Shown: in pieces, positions 8,030 through 16,495 of the stretch
How positions within the stretch are numbered: position 1 is the stretch's first letter
How the letters are laid out: the number at the start of each line of letters is the position of its first letter
From: Singulisphaera sp. GP187
Lineage (GTDB): Bacteria > Planctomycetota > Planctomycetia > Isosphaerales > Isosphaeraceae
Assembly: GCF_900129635.1 (NCBI RefSeq)
Contig: NZ_FSRB01000001.1
Location: 1,465,501-1,529,500, forward strand
DNA: 64,000 nt
Direction: 5' to 3'
Made by a program: the position numbers and the translations under genes
The notes under the pieces: model-generated
Seen by the model: only the letters and a program-made list of their open reading frames with translations
What the model was told of the DNA's origin: nothing
Databases searched by the model: none

Positions 8030-9778
8030 TTATTTCACGACTCGGAGGAGTTCGTCGATCGAAGTTTTCCCTTGGATAACCTGGCGGAGGCCGTCTTCCT
8101 GGAGGTAGATCATGCCGTTCTTTCGGGCCTCGGCCTTGATCGCGTTGAGCGAGGGATTCTCGCGGATCATGTCGCGCATCGGCTCGGTGATGATCAGCAA
8201 CTCAAAGATCCCGGTCCGGCCCAGATAGCCGGTGCCGCCGCACTGCGGGCAGACCTCTTGGGGTTCCGCCGGTCTTCGGTAGAACACGTCCACCTTGTCG
8301 GCCGGCAGGTTGGCCTTTTTGAGGAACTCGGGCTTGGGCTTGTACGGTTCCTTGCAGTTCTCGCAGAGCATGCGGACCAAGCGCTGGCCGAGCACGGCGG
8401 TGAGGGCCGAGGCGATCATGAACGGTTCCACGCCCAGGTCGAGGAGCCGGAAGAGCGCTGTCACGGTGTCGTTGGCGTGGACGGTGGAGAAGACCATGTG
8501 ACCGGTGGTCGCCGCCTGGCAGGCGATGGTTGCGGTCTCTTGGTCGCGAATTTCGCCGATCATGATCACGTCAGGGTCTTGTCGAAGGATCGATCGGAGG
8601 CTGCCTGAGAAGGTCTGTCCGCTCTTGGAATTGATCTCCATCTGGGTGATGTTGTCGAGGTGATATTCGATTGGATCCTCGACGGTGATGATGTTCTTCT
8701 GGAACCGGTCGATCTCGCGGAGGCAGGCGTAGAGCGTGGTGGTCTTGCCCGACCCGGTCGGCCCACAGCAAAGGAACATGCCGTGGGGTTGGGTGACGAG
8801 GCCGCGGATTTCGGTGGCCAGCTTGGGCCGAAGACCCGCCTCGTCGAGCGCGGAGACCCCCATTCCGCTATCAAGGATACGCATCACCATCTTCTCGCCC
8901 GACTTGGAGCCGGAGGTCGCGACGCGGAACTCGAGTTCGCGGCCTTCGAGCTTGGCGCCGAAGGAACCGTCCTGAGGTTTGCGCTTCTCCGAAATGTCGA
9001 GCGCCCCGAGGACTTTGAAGACGTTGATCACGGCGTCGCCGGTGGGCCGGTCGAACGGCTCAGCGGCGTGGAGGATGCCGTCGATTCGGTAGCGGATCGA
9101 CAGTTGTTCGGTGGTCGGCTCGAAGTGGATGTCGGTCGCGCGGCGGAGGACGGCGTCGTAGACGAGTTCCTTGGCCGAGGTGTAGGACCGCGACTCCTCG
9201 GCTTGGGCGACCCGTGTGGGGTCGGCCTTGCTGGCCCCCTGGCTCTTGCCGACGAACTCGATTGGCGGTCCGCCCTGGTTCCCTCCCGAATCCCCCTTGT
9301 TGAAAATCCCCTTCATGCCGGCCTTGTTCATGAGGTCATTCATGACTTCGCCGAGATGGTAGAAGGTCAACACCTTGGAGTCATCGGGAACGGTCTGGTT
9401 GCGCGTATAGATGTACGACAGAAGGGGAACGAAGTACGAGAGCAGCAACAAGGTCAGGCTGATCGGGTAAATCGGAATCGCCCAGACCATGGCGAAGCCG
9501 AGGATCCCCGAGAAGAAGACGACGCTGTTCCAGATCTCGAACTTCGGGTTGACCAGTTCCTTGGCGTCGTCGTCGATCCAGTATGAGGTCCATGCCCAGA
9601 GCACGAAGACGGCCAGTACGGGCAGGAACTTGAACAGGTTGAGATACATGCCGGGCCCGCGCAGGATGCCCGGCGCTTGGGCGAGCAAGACCCCGGCCGA
9701 CTCGGCGGCGTAAGCCCCGGCCGTCGCGCCCAGGGTCATCAAGGTGAACGTCGCGAGTGCGAGGCGCGGACGGATCAT
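8030..9778 (-). CDS. Membrane-anchored GspE/PilB-type secretion ATPase
   Basis: 582 residues from the ATG at 9778, preceded by GGGAGGAAAGG; an ATG at 9811 is possible. The C-terminal 390 residues are a complete GspE/PilB ATPase: ATDIHFEPT, Walker A GPTGSGKTTTLY, the Asp-box EDPIEYH, Walker B DPDVIMIGEIRDQET, the His-box STVHAND, and a zinc loop with two CxxC pairs (CENC, CPQC). The N-terminal about 150 residues are unusual: a signal-peptide-like segment and three hydrophobic segments replace the normal soluble N1/N2 domains, so the ATPase should be membrane-tethered. It would power assembly of a type IV pilus or type II secretion pseudopilus. pilT lies 71 bp upstream. Confidence 0.9.
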   Translation of the reverse strand: MIRPRLALATFTLMTLGATAGAYAAESAGVLLAQAPGILRGPGMYLNLFKFLPVLAVFVLWAWTSYWIDDDAKELVNPKFEIWNSVVFFSGILGFAMVWAIPIYPISLTLLLLSYFVPLLSYIYTRNQTVPDDSKVLTFYHLGEVMNDLMNKAGMKGIFNKGDSGGNQGGPPIEFVGKSQGASKADPTRVAQAEESRSYTSAKELVYDAVLRRATDIHFEPTTEQLSIRYRIDGILHAAEPFDRPTGDAVINVFKVLGALDISEKRKPQDGSFGAKLEGRELEFRVATSGSKSGEKMVMRILDSGMGVSALDEAGLRPKLATEIRGLVTQPHGMFLCCGPTGSGKTTTLYACLREIDRFQKNIITVEDPIEYHLDNITQMEINSKSGQTFSGSLRSILRQDPDVIMIGEIRDQETATIACQAATTGHMVFSTVHANDTVTALFRLLDLGVEPFMIASALTAVLGQRLVRMLCENCKEPYKPKPEFLKKANLPADKVDVFYRRPAEPQEVCPQCGGTGYLGRTGIFELLIITEPMRDMIRENPSLNAIKAEARKNGMIYLQEDGLRQVIQGKTSIDELLRVVK

Positions 9779-9849
9779 CGCTTCCCTTTCCTCCCACGGA
9801 GAACTCGACACGACGCAGTCGCGGGTCCAAGACGGTCGGAGACCGAATC

Positions 9850-11001
9850 TTAGAGAATACCCGGCTGTGCGATGTTAATACCTTTGAGCGCCATTTTCAA
9901 AGTTTCCACGCTCGGCGCCACTTCGAATGCCGTGGCGCGTTCGATTCGCTCATTGACGACGAGCTGTCTCAGGCTCTCGGTGAAGTCCTGCATCCCTTCT
10001 TCCTTGCCGATCCGGATCGCGTCGCCGAGCTTCGTATCTTCCTCGTTGAGAATCAGCTTTCGGACGGTGGGGTTCGTCCGCATGATCTCATTGGTCGGTA
10101 CCCGGGTGATCCCCTGGGCTTGCAGCTCCTTGGTGGTGATCAGGAGTTTCTGGGCGACGATGGCTTTGAGGTTGAAGGCCAGGTTCTGCCGCAGCGGCGC
10201 GTGCATTTCCCGAGGGAAGAGGTCGAGAATACGGCTGATCGTCGACGGGGCGCTGGAAGCATGGATCGTGCCGAAGACCAGGTGACCGGTCTCGGCGGCG
10301 TGCATGGCGGCGCCGAAGGTCTCCTGGTCACGCATTTCACCCACCAGGATGATGTCGGGATCTTGCCGCACCGCGTCCTTGAGCGCTTTGTGCCAGTCTT
10401 TGACGTCGATGCCGATCTCGCGCTGATTGATGATCGACTTGGAGTCGCTGAAGGTGAACTCGATCGGATCTTCGAGCGTCAGGATATGCATCCGCTCACG
10501 CTCGTTGATGTACTGGAGCATCGATGCGATCGTGGTGCTTTTGCCCGACCCCGTCACGCCAGCGAGGATGATGATCCCCTGCTCGTACTGGGTGATCTCG
10601 GCCATGACGGGGGGCAAGCCGAGCTTCTCGAAGTTCGGGATCGAGTTGTTGACCCGGCGGGCAACCAGGCTCAACCGGCCTCGGGCCCGGAACAGGCTGA
10701 CGCGGAACCGGGTTTCGAGCTCGCCGTCAAAGATGATGTGGGCGAAGTCGACTCCCCCTTCATCGTCGAGAATGTGCTTCTGGCGAGGGGTCAGGATCGG
10801 GAACATCAACCGTTCCATGTCCTCCTTCGTCAGCAACGGCATCTGCATCTGCCGCAGCACGCCCCCCAACCGCATACTCGGGGAAAGCCCCACCTTGAGG
10901 TGAAGGTCGGACCCCTTGTACTTCATCACCATCCGAAATAGCTTGTTGCATTCGGGTTCGTTCGGGGCCGCCTCAACGTTCACTTCCACGTCAGTCGCCA
11001 T
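9850..11001 (-). CDS. pilT: Type IV pilus retraction ATPase
   Basis: 383 residues from the ATG at 11001, which has AGGAG nine bases upstream; an ATG at 11019 would add six residues. The N-terminal PAS-like region (GSDLHLKVGLSPSMRLGG) is typical of PilT, followed by Walker A GVTGSGKSTTIASML, EDPIEF, Walker B DPDIILVGEMRDQET, the His-box GTIHASS and the PilT-type segment AFNLKAIVAQKLL. It hydrolyses ATP to depolymerise pilus fibres at the cytoplasmic face of the inner membrane. It is followed in the same direction by the PilB-like ATPase. Confidence 0.93.
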   Translation of the reverse strand: MATDVEVNVEAAPNEPECNKLFRMVMKYKGSDLHLKVGLSPSMRLGGVLRQMQMPLLTKEDMERLMFPILTPRQKHILDDEGGVDFAHIIFDGELETRFRVSLFRARGRLSLVARRVNNSIPNFEKLGLPPVMAEITQYEQGIIILAGVTGSGKSTTIASMLQYINERERMHILTLEDPIEFTFSDSKSIINQREIGIDVKDWHKALKDAVRQDPDIILVGEMRDQETFGAAMHAAETGHLVFGTIHASSAPSTISRILDLFPREMHAPLRQNLAFNLKAIVAQKLLITTKELQAQGITRVPTNEIMRTNPTVRKLILNEEDTKLGDAIRIGKEEGMQDFTESLRQLVVNERIERATAFEVAPSVETLKMALKGINIAQPGIL

Positions 11002-11236
11002 GTGCGAATTCTCCTGCAAAGGAATGCACCTGGGGGCGTGTCGAACACGCCGGTCGGGTCCTAGCTGACTTGTCTTGACTCGTTGTGAGACTTCATCGAT
11101 CAGAAAGAAACCGGGAGGACGAGATGCGTCGCGATCGCCGCCCGGAGAAACCTGCTGATTCCGCGTCTAGTCTGGTTTGGGTTCAGGATTGATCGAGGGA
11201 ATCGAGGACTGCCGAGGGTGAACGCCCGTTGACGAT

Positions 11237-12025
11237 TCAGGAGACCCCGGACCCCGCGACCAGCCGGACAGGCACGCCGTGCCGGGCCAGATATTCTTTC
11301 GTCTCCGTGATCGTGTACTCGTGATAGTGGAAGATGCTGGCCGCCAAGGCGGCGCTGGCACCCCCTTCGACGAGGGCCGCACGCAAGTGCTCGGGACTCC
11401 CTGCGCCTCCCGAGGCGACCACCGGAATCTCGACCGCCTCGCTCACCGCCCGGGTCATCGGCAGGTCGTAGCCGTTCTTGGTTCCATCGGCATCCATGCT
11501 CGTCAAGACGATTTCCCCGGCGCCGAGGCGCTCGACCTCACGGGCCCAGGCGACCGCCTCCAGACCGGTCGAGATGCGACCGCCGTTGATATGCACTTCC
11601 CAGACTTCACGACCGTCCCGCTGAACGCGCTTCGGGTCGATGTTGACGACGATGCACTGGCTACCGAACCGTCGAGCGGCCGCGCGGACGAACTCGGGGT
11701 CGCGAACCGCCGCCGAGTTGATCGAGACCTTATCGGCCCCCGCCTTGAGTAACGCGCGGATATCTTCGAGGTTGCGGATTCCGCCGCCCACGGTCACGGG
11801 CATGAAGCAGACCTCGGCGGTCCGGCTGACGACGTCCCAGATGATTTCCCGCCCTTGGTGGCTCGCCGTGATGTCGAGGAAGACCAACTCGTCGGCTCCC
11901 TCCAACTCATAACGACTTGCGACCTCGACCGGGTCGCCGGCGTCGCGCAAGTTGACGAAGTTCGTGCCTTTGACCACGCGGCCTTCATTGACGTCGAGGC
12001 AGGGAATAATCCGCTTGGCCAGCAT
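11237..12025 (-). CDS. hisF: Imidazole glycerol phosphate synthase, cyclase subunit
   Basis: 262 residues from the ATG at 12025 ([12 protein letters not shown]); 21 further in-frame codons upstream are not conserved. The two catalytic aspartates lie in [12 protein letters not shown] and [12 protein letters not shown]. Phosphate-binding loops are VGGGIRN and [11 protein letters not shown]. The protein forms a complex with HisH and uses its ammonia to make IGP and AICAR in histidine synthesis. hisH and the rest of the pathway are not in the window. Its 5' side faces the 340 bp that separate it from the dinG 3' fragment. Confidence 0.95.
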   Translation of the reverse strand: MLAKRIIPCLDVNEGRVVKGTNFVNLRDAGDPVEVASRYELEGADELVFLDITASHQGREIIWDVVSRTAEVCFMPVTVGGGIRNLEDIRALLKAGADKVSINSAAVRDPEFVRAAARRFGSQCIVVNIDPKRVQRDGREVWEVHINGGRISTGLEAVAWAREVERLGAGEIVLTSMDADGTKNGYDLPMTRAVSEAVEIPVVASGGAGSPEHLRAALVEGGASAALAASIFHYHEYTITETKEYLARHGVPVRLVAGSGVS

Positions 12026-12365
12026 GCGCAGGTCCGGTCTCGAGGGCGATCGTTGAGGTTGGAGAGTGGAAGATATCGAGTGTCGCAATCAGAAATTTTG
12101 TCGATTTTAGTGAGTAGGCGTTGCCCACCCGTTTCTCGTTGCAGTAGGGAAGACGGCGGTGGCCGGCTTCCAATGCGTTGAGTCAACCGGCCGAATCTGT
12201 TCTCGCCAACTCGCTCTCACTCCATCCCAAAGAGTTTCAAGTCTGTATTGTATCCCAGAGAAAGTGGCGATCCTAGGGGGGAGGATCACTCGGATTTTCG
12301 AGAAGCCCGCCGAGCGTCCTCGGAACCATTCGATTGAACTGGTGCGGGAGGAATCGAAACCGCGA

Positions 12366-12504
12366 GTCAGTCGAGAATCCGAGGGCAGGCCGGCAGCGAA
12401 TTCAAGTACGTTCGGCCGTACGGCTTGGTGAGCACGCGGGGGTCGAGAATCACGACGATCCCCGGTCGGTTTTTGAACGGATCAGCCGGCCGAACCCTTG
12501 CTTG
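12366..12504 (-). pseudogene. Orphan 3' end of dinG, left copy of the island-flanking direct repeat
   Basis: 139 bp that match 21613-21752 with four substitutions and one missing T, about 96% identity. They correspond to the last 45 or so codons and the stop of the DinG-type helicase gene at the other end of the island. The deletion shifts the frame and the rest of the gene is absent. Similarity stops one base beyond the dinG stop codon on one side and inside the gene on the other, as expected for a displaced attachment-site half. The 340 bp between this repeat and hisF (12026-12365) hold no gene I can support. Confidence 0.8.
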
Positions 12505-12512
12505 GAGCTCCG

Positions 12513-12644
12513 AAGGGGGCAGGAGTGAATGGCACGAGGTTAAGAGCGGGCGTACACTGGTTTTCGTCGCGAAACAGTGTACAGGAGCCTGAAAAAGTAC
12601 TGTACGAAATCCTTATCCTCGTGCCATTCGCTCCTGGCCCCCTT
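12513..12644. repeat. 132-bp hairpin element with 27-bp imperfect terminal inverted repeats (MITE/REP-like)
   Basis: Left arm 12513-12539 and right arm 12617-12644 are inverted copies with one substitution and one extra base. An inner 8-bp pair (GTACACTG/CAGTGTAC) nests between them. No coding capacity is evident. The element abuts the dinG fragment on one side and cuts into the IS110 transposase remnant on the other, so it probably inserted as a small non-autonomous element. Its arm begins AAGGGGGCAGGAG, nearly the same head as the palindrome at 39939. Confidence 0.6.
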
Positions 12645-12645
12645 T

Positions 12646-12952
12646 CTCCTCCCGTTCTTGGAGACCAGATCGCGGCGATGACGAGCCAGGAGTTGGAGGT
12701 GGCTGAAGTGGGGGTCGGGTTCGTGCTCGAGGAGCCCAAACCCGTTGACCACCGCGCGATGGATGGCGGAGAAGTCGGTGTCATCGGTTTTGTTGCCGGG
12801 ATCGGCGGGCTGGCGAAATTGCTTGGTGGCGAAGGGATGGACTATCCGGACCTCAAAGCCGGCTGTCTGGAACGCGGTCTGGACCGGCAGGTGAAACCGC
12901 TCGGCAGAAGTCAGGGACAGGCCGCTCCTCCGCTCGACGATGCGGCGGACGA
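12646..12952 (-). pseudogene. Truncated IS110-family transposase
   Basis: The minus-strand reading RFHLPVQTAFQ, then VRIVHPFATKQF, NKTDDTDFSAIHRAVVNGFGL and LQLLARHRRDLV, matches the N-terminal DEDD/RuvC-like part of IS110 transposases. The beginning is lost at the IS66 insertion (12952) and the end is lost at the hairpin element, where the frame runs into non-homologous codons. Non-functional remnant. Confidence 0.7.
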
Positions 12953-13033
12953 GTAAGCGCTCGAAATAGCCAGTCTTGTGCCGCCTGATAGCCTGGAAGA
13001 CGGACCATTTTGTTCGTCCTCCGGAGTCAGAAG

Positions 13034-13411
13034 ATGCCACGTGCCGCCAATCCTGCCCTCCCAGTCCTCTGGCGTCGGCGACTGCAACAGCAGTCCGACA
13101 GCGGTCTCACCATCGGCCAGTTCTGCCACGGCCAAGGGATCTCGACCGCGTCTTTCCACGCTTGGAAGCGACGCCTCGCCTCGGATTCGCCTGGCCCTGT
13201 CCCCTCTCCGGCTCGCGAACCGGCATTCGTGCCGGTCATCCTCGCCGCCGCCCCCGAGTCGCGATCCGGCGATTCCGCTGAATTCCTCACCATCCGACTC
13301 CCCGACGGCGGACGAATCCTCCTGCCCATCGCCGCGGGCGACGAACTCGTCTGCCGGGTCGTCGAGACCGTCGCCCGCGTCGCGGCGAGGATGGAGGACA
13401 CCTCATGTTGA
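13034..13411 (+). CDS. tnpA: IS66 accessory protein TnpA
   Basis: 125 residues from the ATG at 13034. The N-terminal WRRRLQQQSDSGLTIGQFC and ISTASFHAWKRRL form the helix-turn-helix of IS66 Orf1. The stop overlaps the start of tnpB by 7 bases, the usual translational coupling in IS66 elements. An in-frame start at 13010 would add eight residues. Confidence 0.85.
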   Translation: MPRAANPALPVLWRRRLQQQSDSGLTIGQFCHGQGISTASFHAWKRRLASDSPGPVPSPAREPAFVPVILAAAPESRSGDSAEFLTIRLPDGGRILLPIAAGDELVCRVVETVARVAARMEDTSC

Positions 13412-13791
13412 GCGTCCCACACACCGTGCGGATCCTCCTTCACGCCGACTCCGTCGACCTCAGAAAAAGCTTTGACGGGCTCTCGGGAATCGTCAGCCAA
13501 GCCTTCCCTCAGGAGGAGCTCCTCTCCGGCCATCTCTTCCTCTTCCTGAATCGCCGACGTGATCGCATCAAGATCCTCTACTGGAATGTCGATGGCCTGG
13601 CGATCTGGTACTATCGCCTCGAAGCCGGCTCGTTCCAGGTCCCCCTCCGGCCCTCCTCCGACGCCCCGATCGAACTCCGGTCCGCCCAACTCGCCATGCT
13701 CCTGGGCGGCATCGACCTGGGGAACGCCCAGCAACGAAAACGATACCGGAGGCCTGAGAAAAACAGGGAGAATCCCGGGAAAACCACTTGA
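13405..13791 (+). CDS. tnpB: IS66 accessory protein TnpB (Orf2)
   Basis: 128 residues. DLRKSFDGLSGIV, LFLFLNRRRDRIKILYW and GLAIWYYRLE are the hallmark segments of the IS66 Orf2 family. Its start lies inside the end of tnpA and tnpC follows 31 bp later. It is required with TnpA and TnpC for transposition of many IS66 members; the biochemical role is unknown. Confidence 0.9.
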   Translation: MLSVPHTVRILLHADSVDLRKSFDGLSGIVSQAFPQEELLSGHLFLFLNRRRDRIKILYWNVDGLAIWYYRLEAGSFQVPLRPSSDAPIELRSAQLAMLLGGIDLGNAQQRKRYRRPEKNRENPGKTT

Positions 13792-13822
13792 AATCAGAGG
13801 TGAGCATGCGATAATTCAAGTG

Positions 13823-15493
13823 ATGACTATTCCTCTCGGTCGAAATGCCCAATCCGGCCCCGAATCGCCCGCGTCGCCGCCAGTCTCTGGCGACGCGGCC
13901 CCTCCCGTCGATGCGATGCAGCAACGGATCCAGGACCTGCTCGCCGCACTCGATCAAGCCACCAGGGCCAATGAGGAGTTGGCGCAAGAGAACGACCGCC
14001 TGCGCCAGGAGTTGGAGCGGTACCGCCGCTATGTCTACGGGCGACGTAGCGAACGATGCGACGATCCCGGACAAGGTCATCTCTTCGCGTTCGGCGAGGA
14101 CCTCGAGGTGACTCCCGAGGCCGAACCGGAGGCCCCGACGCCGGCCGCTCCGAGGAAGTCCCGGCCATCGCGGACGCTGGATTTCAGCCGCCTGCCCCAG
14201 GTCCGCATCGAACATGACGTGCCCGAGGCGGACAAGACTTGCTCATGCTGCGGCCGGTCCAAGGCACGCATCGGCGAGGATGAGCGGCGTGAGCTCGAAT
14301 TCATCCCGGCTCGCCTGGAGGTCCGGGTCCACGTCCTTCCCAAGTACGCGTGCTCGCACTGCCACGACGGTGTGAAAAGCCCCGACGGACCGGAGCGGCC
14401 GCTCCCGGGGTGCATCGCGGGAGCGGGTCTGCTTTCGCAATTGCTGATTTCCAAGTTTATCGATCACTTGACCCTGTACCGCTTCGAGGACATCTCGGTT
14501 CGCTACGGTTTGCACCTGCCGCGTGCGACGCTGTGCGATTGGGTCCGCAAGGCCGCCGAGTTGATGGGGCCGCTCTACGACCTCCAGAAGCAGCTCGTGC
14601 TCCAATCTCCGGTGATCTGGACCGATGACACCCCCGTCAAGGCGCTGGGCGGCGAGGCTCCCGGGAGCCTGACGACACGGTTCTGGCTCTATCATGGGGA
14701 CGAGGATCATTCCTACGACGTGTACGACCATACGGCGAGTCGCAAACGCGACGGGCCGGCGACGTTCCTCGCCGGCTTCGCGGGTTATCTTCAGGCTGAC
14801 GCATATGCCGGATATGACGGACTCTATCTCGGGTCGCCTTCGGCGATCCTTGAAGTCGCTTGCTGGGCGCACGCCCGCCGCAAGTTCTACGATGCGCGGT
14901 CGTCGTCGCCGGGGAACGCGGGTTTGATCCTGGAAGCGATCCGCCGGTTATACGACGTGGAGGATCGCGCCCGAGGGTTGTCCGTTGAGGCGAGACAGGC
15001 CCTGCGTGCGCAAGAAGCGGTGCCGATCCTGGAACGGCTTCGAGGGGACCTCGATCGGCTTGCGGACCAGTCGCTGCCGAAATCGGCGTTGGGCCAGGCT
15101 CTGACCTATGCGCGGAATCAGTGGAAGGCGTTGTGCCGCTACACCGAGGACGGCCGGCTGACGATCGACAACAACGTGGCGGAGCGTCGCCTCCGCGACC
15201 AAGCCATCGGCCGGAAGAATTGGTTGTTCCTGGGGAATGTGGATGCGGGACCGCGAGCGGCGGTGTTGAGCACGATAGTGGCAGGGGCGAAGCGTCATCG
15301 TCTGGAGCCGTGGGCCTACGTCAAGGACGTGCTGATGACGCTGAGCGTGGCCCCGGAACGAGTCGAGGACCTCTTGCCCGATCGGTGGGCTCGGAACCAT
15401 CCGGGACACGTGCTGACGCATCGCCTGGAGGAATCACGTGAGCGGGCACGGCGTCGCGACGCAAAACGAGCGGATCGTCGCAAGCGGAAGTGA
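13823..15493 (+). CDS. tnpC: IS66 transposase TnpC
   Basis: 556 residues from the ATG at 13823 (MTIPLGRNAQ); the frame stays open upstream through tnpB but that is a shadow. An N-terminal leucine-rich coiled coil (about residues 30-65, ending RRYVYGRRSER) is followed by a zinc-finger-like region (CSCCGRSK, CSHC). The DDE catalytic core has Asp in WTDDTPVK, Asp in LQADAYAGYD and Glu in NNVAERRLR, and the C-terminal IS66 signature STIVAGAKRHRLEPWAYV is present. Full length, no lesions seen. Confidence 0.93.
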   Translation: MTIPLGRNAQSGPESPASPPVSGDAAPPVDAMQQRIQDLLAALDQATRANEELAQENDRLRQELERYRRYVYGRRSERCDDPGQGHLFAFGEDLEVTPEAEPEAPTPAAPRKSRPSRTLDFSRLPQVRIEHDVPEADKTCSCCGRSKARIGEDERRELEFIPARLEVRVHVLPKYACSHCHDGVKSPDGPERPLPGCIAGAGLLSQLLISKFIDHLTLYRFEDISVRYGLHLPRATLCDWVRKAAELMGPLYDLQKQLVLQSPVIWTDDTPVKALGGEAPGSLTTRFWLYHGDEDHSYDVYDHTASRKRDGPATFLAGFAGYLQADAYAGYDGLYLGSPSAILEVACWAHARRKFYDARSSSPGNAGLILEAIRRLYDVEDRARGLSVEARQALRAQEAVPILERLRGDLDRLADQSLPKSALGQALTYARNQWKALCRYTEDGRLTIDNNVAERRLRDQAIGRKNWLFLGNVDAGPRAAVLSTIVAGAKRHRLEPWAYVKDVLMTLSVAPERVEDLLPDRWARNHPGHVLTHRLEESRERARRRDAKRADRRKRK

Positions 15494-15575
15494 TCCAAGG
15501 GCGGTCCGATGCGCGGAGTGACGGGAGTGCCAATCGCGGCCTCCCCCCTGGGAATCTCGAGCGCTTACGCGGACG

Positions 15576-15833
15576 ATGAAACTGACTGACAATCCGATGA
15601 CCAGCAAATCGATCTGCGAGTTGGTTAAGCGGAGGCTGAAAGTCGCGGGATTGCCGTCGCGGTTGTCGCCACATTCCTTCCGGGTGGCGGCGGTAACGAA
15701 CCTACTAACGCAAAGGGTGCCGCTGGAGGATGTGCAATACCTGGCTGGGCATTCGGAGCCGCGAACCACCGCACTCTACGTTCGACGGCAAAAGCGTGTG
15801 ACGCGGAACATCGTAGAGCGAATTTCGAGTTAG
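15576..15833 (+). pseudogene. C-terminal remnant of a tyrosine recombinase/integrase
   Basis: 85 residues containing SPHSFRVAAVTNLL (the His-x-x-Arg box), LAGHSEPRTTALY (the second His and the catalytic Tyr) and a short tail. The first catalytic Arg, the Lys and the whole core-binding domain are absent; upstream sequence is the IS66 right end and IS110 debris. Removing IS66 puts it about 450 bp from the left repeat of the island, where an island integrase is commonly found. It cannot be active as it stands. Confidence 0.75.
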
Positions 15834-16495
15834 GCCGACTCTAATTGCATAATCATATGGTGTAATTTTAATTCTGGCGTTGTTGCACGAGCGTGCTGGC
15901 TTATCCGATGGGGGCGGGTGGGAAACTCCGCGACTTCCTGAAGCGATTGCTTAAGTTCCGCTTCGAGATTGGCAAATACGGTAGCCGGCGTTCCATGGAG
16001 AAGATAGCCGATCATCCCGGCCACGCCAACAAGGGGTGCGCCTCGTCCGGCAACAAACTTGTTTCTCACGTCGATAAGGTACTCGGCAATGGCGCCATCG
16101 GTTTGAAGCACTTTGGCCTCGATCGGCAGTTTCCACCTGGCATTCATAAAATGCACAAAACATAAATCATATGCTATTGGTTTTGCGCTTGGGCCTTGCA
16201 CTGTTTCAAATTCGTCAGCTTCGTGTGAGGGGATGACAGACGCAAAACCACCTGTATCTTTTCTCCAAATCAACTGGATTTCCAGAAAATGTATTTCAGT
16301 AAGGCCCCGCTCCAATTGAATAGGATCTTGGGTGAGGTCGATCCTCGCTAGGTGTTTTTGCCTGAGTTGATCATAAGAACGCCAGAGACAATCCATCAAG
16401 TGAATGGCGACACTGCTGGCCCAATCAACTGGTAATTGAGCATCGGCCGGGTTGCTGGGCCAGATCAACTGACTTAAACAACGGCGTTTTGTCAT
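15830..16495 (-). CDS. PD-(D/E)XK nuclease-like protein coupled to the N6-methylase
   Basis: 221 residues from the ATG at 16495, which overlaps the TGA of the upstream methylase gene (ATGA). A possible nuclease core runs over residues about 65-175: a helix with acidic residues (LTEIHFLEIQLIW), a strand AYDLCFVHF, then WKLPIEAKVL with an E-x-K motif, and a helix GVAGMIGYLLHGT. That order matches PD-(D/E)XK restriction-like nucleases, with D and ExK as metal ligands. As partner of an adenine methylase it is the likely restriction component. No experimentally named family comes to mind. Its stop lies three bases inside the recombinase remnant on the other strand. Confidence 0.55.
   Translation of the reverse strand: MTKRRCLSQLIWPSNPADAQLPVDWASSVAIHLMDCLWRSYDQLRQKHLARIDLTQDPIQLERGLTEIHFLEIQLIWRKDTGGFASVIPSHEADEFETVQGPSAKPIAYDLCFVHFMNARWKLPIEAKVLQTDGAIAEYLIDVRNKFVAGRGAPLVGVAGMIGYLLHGTPATVFANLEAELKQSLQEVAEFPTRPHRISQHARATTPELKLHHMIMQLESA

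Larger units (their letters stand above)
12953..15568 (+). mobile_element. Intact IS66-family insertion sequence (2616 bp)
   Basis: The ends carry inverted repeats beginning GTAAGCGCTCGA (left from 12953; right ends at 15568). The element is flanked by a perfect 8-bp target duplication GCGGACGA (12945-12952 and 15569-15576), the length expected for IS66. It carries tnpA, tnpB and tnpC in the standard order, all full length, so it may still be active. It inserted between the IS110 remnant and the recombinase remnant. Confidence 0.93.
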
